Shown piece by piece: positions 16,921 through 22,676 of a stretch of 22,676 bases of DNA. The DNA lies in assembly GCA_021822115.1 (NCBI GenBank), contig JAJZSA010000042.1, positions 1 through 22,676 of the forward strand. Direction: 5' to 3'. The notes under the pieces were generated by a model. That model made no database searches, had not been told where the DNA came from, and saw only the letters and a list, made by a program, of their open reading frames with translations. Position 1 is the first letter of the stretch. Each line of letters starts with the position of its first letter. The stretch comes from Pseudomonadota bacterium. GTDB lineage: Bacteria > Pseudomonadota > Gammaproteobacteria > Burkholderiales > Gallionellaceae. The translations under genes and the position numbers were made by a program.

Positions 16921-17516
16921 GCTGCGATCTCCCTGCGTTCCATCACGGCCTGCGCCAATGTGCCGCTATCCACATGCTCCAGTTCGCCGCCGACGGGCAG
17001 GCCGCGCGCGATACGCGACACCCTGATGCCCTGCGAACGCAGCAGGGTGGCGATGTAATGCGCTGTCGCCTCGCCCTCGACAGTGAAGTTGGTCGCCAGG
17101 ATCACCTCGCATTCCAGCTCCTGCGCACGCTTGACCAGCCGTTCCAGCGGCAGTTCGCGTGCGCCCAGACCATCCAGCGGGGACAGCCGCCCCATCAGCA
17201 CAAAATACATGCCGCGAAAACATTGCGCCTGTTCCATCATCAGCAGGTCAGCCGGCATCTCCACCACACACAGCAGATTCTGCTCGCGCCGCTCCGAGCG
17301 GCACATCGGACAAATCTCTTCTTCCGAAAAGTTGTTGCACTTGAGGCAGTGCTTGACGCCCTCCACCGCTGCATCGAGCATGCGCGCCAGATGCAGCGCT
17401 CCCGCCCGGTCGCGCTGCAACAGGTGATAAGCCATGCGCTGGGCGGATTTCGGCCCCACGCCAGGCAGACAGCGCAGCGCCGTAATGAGTTCTTCCAGAC
17501 TGGAAGGCGTATTCAT
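16917..17516 (-). CDS. recR: Recombination protein RecR
   Basis: RecR works with RecO and RecF to load RecA at gaps. The 199-residue protein has the helix-hairpin-helix [17 protein letters not shown] (residues 17-33). A four-cysteine zinc site follows (Cys57, Cys60, Cys69, Cys72), then a Toprim domain (about 80-175) with [13 protein letters not shown] and [17 protein letters not shown]. The length is exactly as expected. It starts 4 nt after the ybaB stop and overlaps rluB by 4 nt. The dnaX-ybaB-recR order is a widely conserved operon. Its partner RecO is also in this window at 1653-2381. Confidence 0.98.
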   Translation of the reverse strand: MNTPSSLEELITALRCLPGVGPKSAQRMAYHLLQRDRAGALHLARMLDAAVEGVKHCLKCNNFSEEEICPMCRSERREQNLLCVVEMPADLLMMEQAQCFRGMYFVLMGRLSPLDGLGARELPLERLVKRAQELECEVILATNFTVEGEATAHYIATLLRSQGIRVSRIARGLPVGGELEHVDSGTLAQAVMERREIAA

Positions 17517-17520
17517 CCGA

Positions 17521-17838
17521 TCAGAACGGGAAGTTCATGCCTGGCGGCAAAGCTGCGGAGAAACCGCTCATGCGCTGCTGCGAGATCTCCGCCGCTTTCT
17601 TGTTGGCATCGCCGAGTGCGGCCACGATCAAGTCTTCCAGCATCTCCTTGTCATCCATCACGCTGTCGTCCAGCGTAACGCGACGCACCTCATGCGAGCA
17701 GGTCATGGTCACCTTCACGGCACCGGCACCGGCTTGGCCTTCCACTTCCGTGGTCGCCAGTTCGTCCTGCGCCTTCTTGATATTCGCCTGCATCTGCTGG
17801 GCCTGCTTCATCAGCCCGGCCAATCCGCCCTTCATCAT
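17521..17838 (-). CDS. ybaB: Nucleoid-associated protein YbaB/EbfC
   Basis: YbaB/EbfC is a small dimeric DNA-binding protein of the nucleoid. The 105-residue protein shows the family pattern: [25 protein letters not shown], a central beta region [18 protein letters not shown], the acidic helix [20 protein letters not shown], and the Met/Gly/Pro-rich tail [19 protein letters not shown] lies upstream of the ATG. It follows dnaX by 16 bp and precedes recR by 4 bp, the standard arrangement. Confidence 0.96.
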   Translation of the reverse strand: MMKGGLAGLMKQAQQMQANIKKAQDELATTEVEGQAGAGAVKVTMTCSHEVRRVTLDDSVMDDKEMLEDLIVAALGDANKKAAEISQQRMSGFSAALPPGMNFPF

Positions 17839-17854
17839 CTTCCGCTTCCTCCTG

Positions 17855-19483
17855 TTATACGGGCCGCACGGCCCCTTCGATCACCTGCGCCCCCAGCATG
17901 GCTTGCGCCTCGCGCACGAAGGCATCCTCGCGAATCGCCTCCTCCGCCTGCTGCTGACGGTTCTGCTGATCCTGCCGCTCGACAGCCGCCGGTGTCGCCA
18001 CCTCATTGCTCTCGCCCAACACCACTTCCAGCCGCACCGGCTTGACGAAATAATCGCTCAGCGCCGTCTGCAACTTCTCCTGCGCGATCTTGTTGCTTTG
18101 CAGATGCTTGTGTTGCGGCGGCAGACTCAACACCACCTTGCCATCGGCAAACCCGGCCAACACGCTGTTCTTCGCCAATTGCAACGCCATGCCGGAGAGA
18201 TTGAGTTGCGCCAGCAAGGTGTGCCAATCCATGTCGCCCGCCGCAGCCATGCGCGGTGCGGGTTCGGCGGCGACCGGCTGTGCAACTGCCGGTGCGCTAG
18301 CACAAGCAGGCTGCGCCGCGGGCGGCGACATCGGGCGCGCTACCGGTTGAGACGACGCCGGGCGCGGCGCAGCGGGTGTCGCACTCGCTCCCGCCGCCTG
18401 CGGTGCGAACGCCAGCATACGCAGCAGCGTCATGGTGAAACCGGCATATTCGTCCGGCGCCAGGTCGATCTCGTTGCGGCCGTGGATGGCGATCTGGTAA
18501 TCGAGCTGGATCTCTTCCGGTGTGTACTGCTGCGCCAGCTCCATCAGGCGCGCACGCTCCGGCTCGTCATCCGGAATCGCGCCGGGGATGGTCTGCGCCA
18601 GCGCGATGCGGTGCAGCAGCGTAGCCAAGTCCTGCAAGGCCGCCTCGAACGCCACGCTGCGCGTCGCCATGTCATCGGCGATCTTCAGCAATCCAGCGCC
18701 GTCGCCCGCCTTGAGCGCCTGCAGAATATCGAACAGGAAACCCTGATCGATGGCGCCCAGCATGGTGCGCACCAGCGACTCGTCCACCTTGCCCGAAGAA
18801 TAGGCGATGGCCTGATCCATCAGACTCAGCGCATCGCGCATGCTGCCCGCCGCCGCACGCGCCACAAGGTTCAGCGCGCCGTTCTCGAACGGGATACCTT
18901 CCTCGCCCAGCACGTATTGCAAGCGTTCAACGATCAATGCCGGTGGCATCTGCTTCAGGTTGAATTGCAGGCAGCGCGACAGCACCGTGACCGGGATCTT
19001 CTGCGGATCCGTGGTAGCAAGGATGAACTTCACATGCGCGGGTGGCTCTTCCAGTGTCTTCAACATCGCGTTGAACGCCGACTTCGACAGCATGTGCACT
19101 TCGTCGATGATGTAGACCTTGAATCGCCCGGAGGTCGGCGCATACAGCGCGCTCTCCAGCAGCTCGCGCATGTTGTCCACCTGGGTGTTCGACGCCGCAT
19201 CCAGCTCGATCAGGTCAACGAAGCGCCCGCTGTCGATCTCCTTGCAGGCACTGCACACGCCGCACGGCTCGGCGGTGACGCCGGATTCGCAATTCAGGGA
19301 TTTGGCGAAGATGCGCGCGATGGTGGTCTTGCCCACGCCGCGCGTGCCAGTGAAGAGATAGGCGTGATGGAGACGGTCCTGCGTCAGCGCATTGCTCAGC
19401 GCCTGCACCACATGCTCCTGCCCGGAGAGTTGGGCAAAGCTCTTTGGACGCCATTTGCGCGCCAGAACTGAAGTCGCTGACAT
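17855..19483 (-). CDS. dnaX: DNA polymerase III tau subunit DnaX
   Basis: DnaX is the ATPase of the clamp loader and joins polymerase cores to the replisome. From the chosen ATG (19481-19483) it has 542 residues, beginning [16 protein letters not shown] as the family does. It has Walker A GTRGVGKT (46-53), zinc cysteines 65, 74, 77 and 80, and DEVHMLS (Walker B). An Ala/Pro-rich linker (about 365-415) and a C-terminal tau domain ([22 protein letters not shown]) follow. An in-frame GTG 24 codons upstream would run into the SRP RNA gene and is rejected. I see no A-rich slippery heptamer, so a frameshifted gamma form is not evident. It lies just after the 4.5S RNA gene. Confidence 0.97.
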   Translation of the reverse strand: MSATSVLARKWRPKSFAQLSGQEHVVQALSNALTQDRLHHAYLFTGTRGVGKTTIARIFAKSLNCESGVTAEPCGVCSACKEIDSGRFVDLIELDAASNTQVDNMRELLESALYAPTSGRFKVYIIDEVHMLSKSAFNAMLKTLEEPPAHVKFILATTDPQKIPVTVLSRCLQFNLKQMPPALIVERLQYVLGEEGIPFENGALNLVARAAAGSMRDALSLMDQAIAYSSGKVDESLVRTMLGAIDQGFLFDILQALKAGDGAGLLKIADDMATRSVAFEAALQDLATLLHRIALAQTIPGAIPDDEPERARLMELAQQYTPEEIQLDYQIAIHGRNEIDLAPDEYAGFTMTLLRMLAFAPQAAGASATPAAPRPASSQPVARPMSPPAAQPACASAPAVAQPVAAEPAPRMAAAGDMDWHTLLAQLNLSGMALQLAKNSVLAGFADGKVVLSLPPQHKHLQSNKIAQEKLQTALSDYFVKPVRLEVVLGESNEVATPAAVERQDQQNRQQQAEEAIREDAFVREAQAMLGAQVIEGAVRPV

Positions 19484-19534
19484 AACGCCCATCCCCTCCT
19501 GCCTGTCGAGTGTGACACCCTCGATAAATAAGGA

Positions 19535-19630
19535 GGCGAGCCTTACCCCCGGCACTTACAGACATCAGCTGTGGCTGCTTCCTTCCGGACCTGACCAGGT
19601 TCACTGCGCTGTAATGCGGGGAGACCCGCC
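19535..19630 (-). ncRNA. ffs: 4.5S RNA of the signal recognition particle
   Basis: The minus strand carries the conserved SRP domain IV core at 19573-19596, reading GGTCAGGTCCGGAAGGAAGC followed by AGCC. The flanking sequences pair into the expected long hairpin: GGCGGGTCTCCCCGCATTACAG at the 5' side (19630-19609) against CTGTAAG, GCCGGGGGT and CTCGCC at the 3' side (19565-19535). The ends are estimated from this pairing; about 96 nt is in the normal range for the small bacterial type. It lies between a -10-like box and dnaX on the same strand, a known neighbourhood for ffs. Confidence 0.92.
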
Positions 19631-19685
19631 AATTCGTGAAATCTGTGTCCTGCGGGCGATGCGGCATGCCCTGTGACTGGGGCGC

Positions 19686-19691
19686 ATGATA
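19686..19691 (-). promoter_or_regulatory. Putative -10 box for ffs
   Basis: TATCAT on the minus strand lies about 55 bp before the mapped 5' side of the SRP RNA hairpin. It would give a precursor with a leader to be trimmed. The -35 region is not convincing. Confidence 0.35.
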
Positions 19692-19757
19692 GTCGAAAAG
19701 CGGGGATAAATCCATGAATCCCTGAGCTTGCCGAAGAACGGACACCAGCCAGCTTTT

Positions 19758-19793
19758 ATCCCCTCTCCCACTGGGAAAGGGCTAGGGTGAGGG
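19758..19793. repeat. Short palindromic CCCTCTCCC-type repeat
   Basis: CCCTCTCCC-ACT-GGGAAAGGG forms a nine-bp stem with one non-Watson-Crick position, followed by GCTAGGGTGAGGG, which can pair alternatively with the same CCCTCTCCC. Such CCCTCACCC/CCCTCTCCC palindromes are common extragenic repeats in proteobacterial genomes (general knowledge). There is one copy in this window. Confidence 0.5.
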
Positions 19794-19860
19794 AACACTT
19801 GCCGCACCCCCTCGATGTTTAAAATCAACATCAAAACCGTCGGGGGTTGCCCGACAGCAA

Positions 19861-19892
19861 GTTACCTTTCTTGTCTTGCCAAGAAAGGTAAC
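19861..19892. repeat. Perfect 12-bp hairpin in the left arm
   Basis: GTTACCTTTCTT and AAGAAAGGTAAC pair perfectly around an 8-base loop. It is the counterpart of the hairpin at 20317-20350 in the right arm, although the stem bases differ. Confidence 0.85.
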
Positions 19893-20071
19893 CCAAAGAA
19901 GGCGCCCCCGGTTTGCCGCCCACTTCGTGGGTTCCCTGCGTTGCTCGACTGGCCAGGCGGCTGCGGAACTCGCGCTACGCGCTCAGACAGTCCTCGCCGA
20001 AATCCCCTGACCGGTCTCCGCTACTCGGCGGCGCACAGGGGAGGAGAATCAAAAACCGAACCCAAAAACCC

Positions 20072-20096
20072 GCGAGGCGGGCATAGCCCGCCTCGC
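20072..20096. repeat. Perfect 11-bp GC hairpin in the element centre
   Basis: GCGAGGCGGGC and GCCCGCCTCGC flank a three-base ATA loop. A second small hairpin, GTGCGC-AAA-GCGCAC, follows at 20113-20127. Neither is followed by a T-run, so they are structural repeats rather than terminators. Confidence 0.8.
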
Positions 20097-20316
20097 CAAC
20101 ACCCAAAGAAACGTGCGCAAAGCGCACACAAAACCGCCTTTGACCCACCTTCCCTTGTGCGCCGCCTCGCTCAGACGTGAACGAGCGGTGATGTTCGGCG
20201 AGCACTGTTTGAGCACGTGGCCGCGCAGCGGATCGTGCGAGTTGCGCAGCCCCGCTCGTTTGCGGCTGAGCGAGGGCACCCCGAAGGGGCGGCAAACCAG
20301 GGTCGCCTTTTCTTTG

Positions 20317-20350
20317 GTTACTTTCTTTTGGCGAAGCAAAAGAAAGTAAC
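20317..20350. repeat. Perfect 14-bp hairpin in the right arm
   Basis: GTTACTTTCTTTTG and CAAAAGAAAGTAAC pair perfectly around a GCGAAG loop. A further small hairpin, GTCGGG-(5)-CCCGAC, flanks it toward the outside in both arms (19839-19855 and 20356-20372). Confidence 0.85.
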
Positions 20351-20432
20351 TTGCTGTCGGGCAACCCCCGACGGTTCTGCTTTGAATCCATGCGGCGCAA
20401 TGCCCAGCGGTTATTGCTCGCACGATCTGAAC

Positions 20433-20747
20433 TTATAGCCCACGTGCAATTGCCAGCTTGATTATTGGAGCTACCGATTCCTTTGTTATTCCCCGATCTT
20501 TGCAGTATTTCGACTGCAACCAAACAGAAAGCTGCTTTTGCCCTTTGCTGGCGTTGCATCCACAACAGCAAAGGGCAATGTTTTCTCTGGTGATGATTTT
20601 CTCATCATTGATGATGTGCTCCCAACTAGCAGCCGACTTCTTGGACACCTTAGATGAGGTGAATGGCATGCCGCAATAAACACAAACCTCGTCTCTGGCT
20701 CTGACTTCGTCTTCCAGCCAAGCCGGAATGTTCCAATTATTTGCCAT
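20433..20747 (-). CDS. Orphan HNH endonuclease domain protein
   Basis: This 104-residue protein consists almost entirely of one HNH domain. A first zinc pair lies in VCVYCG, the His motif is SWEHIIND, the Asn is in ENIALCCCGCNASKG, and that same segment supplies the second cysteine pair. HNH domains bind metal and usually cut or nick DNA. The N-terminus (NWNIPAWLEDEVRARD) resembles the helix before many free-standing HNH domains. I chose ATG 20745-20747; a GTG eight codons upstream is possible, and neither has a clear ribosome-binding site. By hand count about 46% GC over 240 bases, against about 63% in a sampled stretch of the fumarase gene, suggesting transfer. No methylase, phage or toxin partner is adjacent. 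Confidence 0.8.
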   Translation of the reverse strand: MANNWNIPAWLEDEVRARDEVCVYCGMPFTSSKVSKKSAASWEHIINDEKIITRENIALCCCGCNASKGQKQLSVWLQSKYCKDRGITKESVAPIIKLAIARGL

Positions 20748-20784
20748 GTCAGTTGGCTTTACACATAGCACAATTTAAGCGGCA

Positions 20785-22305
20785 TCACACCACCTTCACC
20801 GGAATCCCCGCAATCCTCCCCTTCCACTCCGCCGGCCCCGTCTCATGCACCGAGACACCCTTGGCATCCACCGCCACCGTCACCGGCATGTCCTGCACTT
20901 CGAACTCATAGATCGCCTCCATGCCCAGATCGGCAAACGCGACCACGCGTGCTTTCTTGATGGCCTTGGCGACCAGATAGGCCGCGCCGCCGATGGCGAT
21001 GAGGTAGACCGCACCGTGTTTCTTGATCGCTTCGATACCGGTCTTGCCGCGTTCGGATTTGCCGATCATGCCGATGAGGCCGGTCTCGGCCAGCATGGTC
21101 TCGGTGAACTTGTCCATGCGGGTGGCGGTAGTCGGTCCGGCGGGGCCGACCACTTCGTCGCGCACCGGGTCAACCGGGCCGACGTAGTAGATGAAACGGC
21201 CATTGAAATCCACCGGCAGTTTCTCGCCCTTGGCGAGCATGTCGACCATGCGCTTGTGCGCGGCATCGCGGCCGGTCAACAGCTTGCCGGAGAGCAGCAA
21301 GGTCTCGCCCGGCTGCCACTGTGCGATGTCGGCGCGCGTGACGGTATCCAGGTTCACGCGGCGCGCATCCGGCGCGGGCACCCAGTGCACGTCGGGGTAG
21401 TCCGAAAGCTTGGGCGCTTCGAAGCTGGCTGCGCCGCTGCCGTCGAGGGTGAAATGCACATGGCGGGTGGCGGCGCAGTTGGGGATCAGCGCGATGGGTT
21501 TGGAGGCGGCGTGGGTGGGGTAATCGAGTATCTTGATGTCCAGCACAGTAGTGAGTCCGCCCAGGCCTTGTGCGCCGATGCCGAGCGCGTTGACCTTGTC
21601 GTAGATCTCGATGCGCAGTTCCTCGATGCGGTTCTTCGCCCCGCGCGCCTTGAGTTCGGTCATGTCGATGGGATCCATCAGCGCCTGCTTGGCCAGCAGC
21701 ATGGCTTTCTCGGCGGTGCCGCCGATGCCGATGCCGAGCTGCCCCGGCGGGCACCAGCCCGCACCCATGCCGGGCAACTGGTTCACCACCCATTCGACGA
21801 TGTCATCGCTGGGATTGAGCATGGCAAAGCGCGATTTGTTCTCCGAGCCGCCGCCCTTGGCCGCGATGTCCACTTCCACTTTGTCGCCGGGCACCAGCTC
21901 GTAATGCACTACGGCGGGCGTGTTGTCGCCGGTGTTCTTGCGCCGCCCGGCGGGGTCGGCCACGATGGAGGCGCGCAGCACGTTGTCCGGCAAGTTGTAG
22001 GCGATGCGCACGCCTTCGTTGATCATATCGCTCACACCCATGGTCGCGCCTTCCCAGCGCACGTCCATGCCCACCTTGACGAAAGCGACCACGATGCCGG
22101 TGTCCTGACAGATCGGGCGCTTGCCCAGCGCGCACAGGCGCGAGTTGGTGAGGATCTGCGCCATCGCGTCTTTCGCAGCGGGCGATTGCTCACGCTTATA
22201 GGCCTCAGCCAGCGACTGCACGTAGTCCTGCGGGTGGTAGTAGGAGATGAATTGCAGCGCATCGGCGATGCTGTTGATGAAATCCTGCTGGCGGATGGGG
22301 GTCAT
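20785..22305 (-). CDS. fumA: Fumarate hydratase, class I (iron-sulfur)
   Basis: Class I fumarase interconverts fumarate and malate in the TCA cycle using an oxygen-sensitive [4Fe-4S] cluster. The 506-residue protein is the fused single-chain form. The alpha part contains cluster ligands Cys66 (PICQDTG), Cys185 (GAGWCPPG) and Cys277 (IPNCAATRH), plus KGGGSENKS and GIGIGGT. The beta part runs from about 330 to the end (GRDAAHKRM, VGPAGPTTATRMD, GKSERG, FADLGMEAIYEFEV). The length is that of enterobacterial FumA/FumB. ATG 22303-22305 has GAGG 7 nt upstream. A well-formed promoter precedes it. The gene symbol is by function; it could equally be called fumB. Confidence 0.95.
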   Translation of the reverse strand: MTPIRQQDFINSIADALQFISYYHPQDYVQSLAEAYKREQSPAAKDAMAQILTNSRLCALGKRPICQDTGIVVAFVKVGMDVRWEGATMGVSDMINEGVRIAYNLPDNVLRASIVADPAGRRKNTGDNTPAVVHYELVPGDKVEVDIAAKGGGSENKSRFAMLNPSDDIVEWVVNQLPGMGAGWCPPGQLGIGIGGTAEKAMLLAKQALMDPIDMTELKARGAKNRIEELRIEIYDKVNALGIGAQGLGGLTTVLDIKILDYPTHAASKPIALIPNCAATRHVHFTLDGSGAASFEAPKLSDYPDVHWVPAPDARRVNLDTVTRADIAQWQPGETLLLSGKLLTGRDAAHKRMVDMLAKGEKLPVDFNGRFIYYVGPVDPVRDEVVGPAGPTTATRMDKFTETMLAETGLIGMIGKSERGKTGIEAIKKHGAVYLIAIGGAAYLVAKAIKKARVVAFADLGMEAIYEFEVQDMPVTVAVDAKGVSVHETGPAEWKGRIAGIPVKVV

Positions 22306-22332
22306 GACGAGGCCTCGATGGAAGTTGGGCGG

Positions 22333-22361
22333 ATTATCGGAGGGTGAGTTATAGGCGTCAA
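22333..22361 (-). promoter_or_regulatory. Sigma70-type promoter of the fumarase gene
   Basis: On the minus strand TTGACG (22361-22356) and GATAAT (22338-22333) are separated by exactly 17 bp; each matches the consensus at five of six positions. The predicted leader is about 20 nt to the fumarase ATG. Confidence 0.7.
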
Positions 22362-22366
22362 ACAGT

Positions 22367-22372
22367 TAGAAT
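22367..22372 (+). promoter_or_regulatory. Putative -10 box for the RbgA-like gene
   Basis: TAGAAT followed by GCGCG on the plus strand lies 26 bp before the ATG at 22399. It repeats the TAGAATGCGCG seen before lepA. No clear -35 is present. It is divergent from, and adjacent to, the fumarase promoter. Confidence 0.4.
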
Positions 22373-22398
22373 GCGCGACTCATTTCAAGGATTCCAGC

Positions 22399-22676
22399 AT
22401 GGCTATCCAGTGGTTCCCCGGCCATATGACCTCGGCCAAGAAGAAGGCCACCGAGACCATGGAGCGCATCGATGTCGTCATCGAGGTGCTGGATGCGCGC
22501 GTGCCGGAGGCGGGCAGCAATCCGATGATCCGCGAGATGCGCGAACACCGCCAGCGTCCCTGCCTCAAGGTGCTGAACAAGGCCGACCTGGCCGACCCCG
22601 TTACCACCAAAGCCTGGCTCGACCATTTCAACAGCCAGAAGAACGTGCGCGCCATCGCGCTTTCCTGCAAGAAACC
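22399..22676 (+). CDS. Ribosome biogenesis GTPase, RbgA/YlqF family (N-terminal part)
   Basis: RbgA/YlqF proteins are circularly permuted GTPases involved in late assembly of the 50S subunit. The visible 92 residues begin MAIQWFPGHMTSAKKKATE, the family opening. They continue with VVIEVLDARVPEAGSNPM and the permuted G4 motif NKAD in KVLNKADLADP, followed by IALSCKK (G5 position). The G1 and G3 motifs, which come later in a permuted protein, lie beyond the window. AAGGA lies 7-8 nt before the ATG. It is divergent from the fumarase gene and cut by the window end. Confidence 0.92.
   Translation, partial: MAIQWFPGHMTSAKKKATETMERIDVVIEVLDARVPEAGSNPMIREMREHRQRPCLKVLNKADLADPVTTKAWLDHFNSQKNVRAIALSCKK

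Larger units (their letters stand above)
19835..20376. repeat. 542-bp non-coding element with long terminal inverted repeats
   Basis: The first 87 or so bases and the reverse complement of the last 87 or so are closely similar. The outermost 31 bases, beginning AACCGTCGGGGG and including TTGCCCGACAGCAAGTTAC, are identical, and the arms end in GGTTTGCCGCCC. Further in, weaker blocks still match in inverted order: GGCTGCGGAACTCGC near 19961-19975 against its counterpart near 20235-20249, and GCGGCGCACA near 20028 against 20160-20169. The whole is therefore two diverged copies of one unit set head to head. Reading frames inside it show no recognisable protein. It looks like a MITE or compound REP-type element with no transposase. 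I see no target-site duplication at its edges. Confidence 0.75.

Noticed and set aside
17537..19471. Long open frame (644 codons) on the plus strand opposite dnaX
   Set aside because: The minus-strand frame encodes an unmistakable DnaX; the opposite frame is His/Arg/Gln-rich and family-free, typical of GC-rich antisense shadow.
17855..19483. Programmed frameshift in dnaX giving a gamma form
   Set aside because: No A-rich slippery heptamer with a following stem-loop was found by eye in the expected central part.
19835..20376. CRISPR array or insertion sequence
   Set aside because: Repeats are two inverted arms, not regularly spaced direct repeats, and no transposase frame is present.
19815..20571. 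Several open frames of 75-200 codons within the inverted-repeat element
   Set aside because: They run through palindromic repeats, are Arg/Pro/Ser-rich with no motif, and have no ribosome-binding sites; one runs through the HNH gene in another frame.
20845..22347. Long plus-strand frame (500 codons) opposite the fumarase gene
   Set aside because: Same pattern: fumarase with all cluster cysteines on the minus strand explains the open frame.

Overview
The window is high-GC chromosomal DNA of a Gram-negative proteobacterium, most likely a betaproteobacterium. The nagZ-acpS-pdxJ-recO-era-rnc-DUF4845-lepB-lepA run that follows a rpoE-rseA-rseB-rseC-mucD operon is the order I know from that class. 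A freshwater group such as the Nitrosomonadales/Gallionellaceae would fit, but I cannot fix the genus from the sequence.

Region 1 (1-6943, all minus strand) is a tightly packed housekeeping block. lepA, lepB, a DUF4845 membrane protein, rnc, era and recO overlap or nearly abut. A 144-bp imperfect palindrome then fills the whole gap to pdxJ, which is followed by acpS and a nagZ cut by the window edge. The block covers translation and ribosome maturation (LepA, Era, RNase III), protein export (LepB), repair (RecO), PLP synthesis (PdxJ), acyl-carrier activation (AcpS) and wall recycling (NagZ).

Region 2 (6951-11160, minus) is the envelope-stress operon rpoE-rseA-rseB-rseC-mucD. It ends in a strong stem-loop terminator whose loop holds a possible lepA -10 box. 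Upstream of rpoE lie a sigma70-like promoter, a weaker sigma-E-like site and a hairpin at the predicted 5' end of the mRNA.

Region 3 (11161-15997) starts with divergent nadB (plus), which meets convergently a YgfX-like inner-membrane protein. That protein ends a same-strand cluster: a class III nucleotide cyclase with a transmembrane segment and PEGA domain, a small TPR-like lipoprotein, and a tail-anchored Ser/Thr kinase. This signalling cluster is the least conventional coding part of the window. The cyclase lacks both usual adenine-specifying residues, and the lipoprotein resembles a type VI secretion-associated family although no secretion genes are present here.

Region 4 (16096-19630, minus) is 4.5S SRP RNA, dnaX, ybaB, recR and rluB, a DNA-replication/recombination group.

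Region 5 (19641-20432) is about 790 bp without a credible gene. It holds a short palindromic repeat and a 542-bp element with long terminal inverted repeats, each carrying nested perfect hairpins. Next to it is a lower-GC orphan HNH endonuclease gene (20433-20747), then the single-chain class I fumarase gene (minus) with a good sigma70 promoter. A divergent RbgA/YlqF-type GTPase gene runs off the right edge.

Coordinates of start codons were adjusted by ribosome-binding sites and family N-termini where noted. All family assignments are by reading; no database search was possible.
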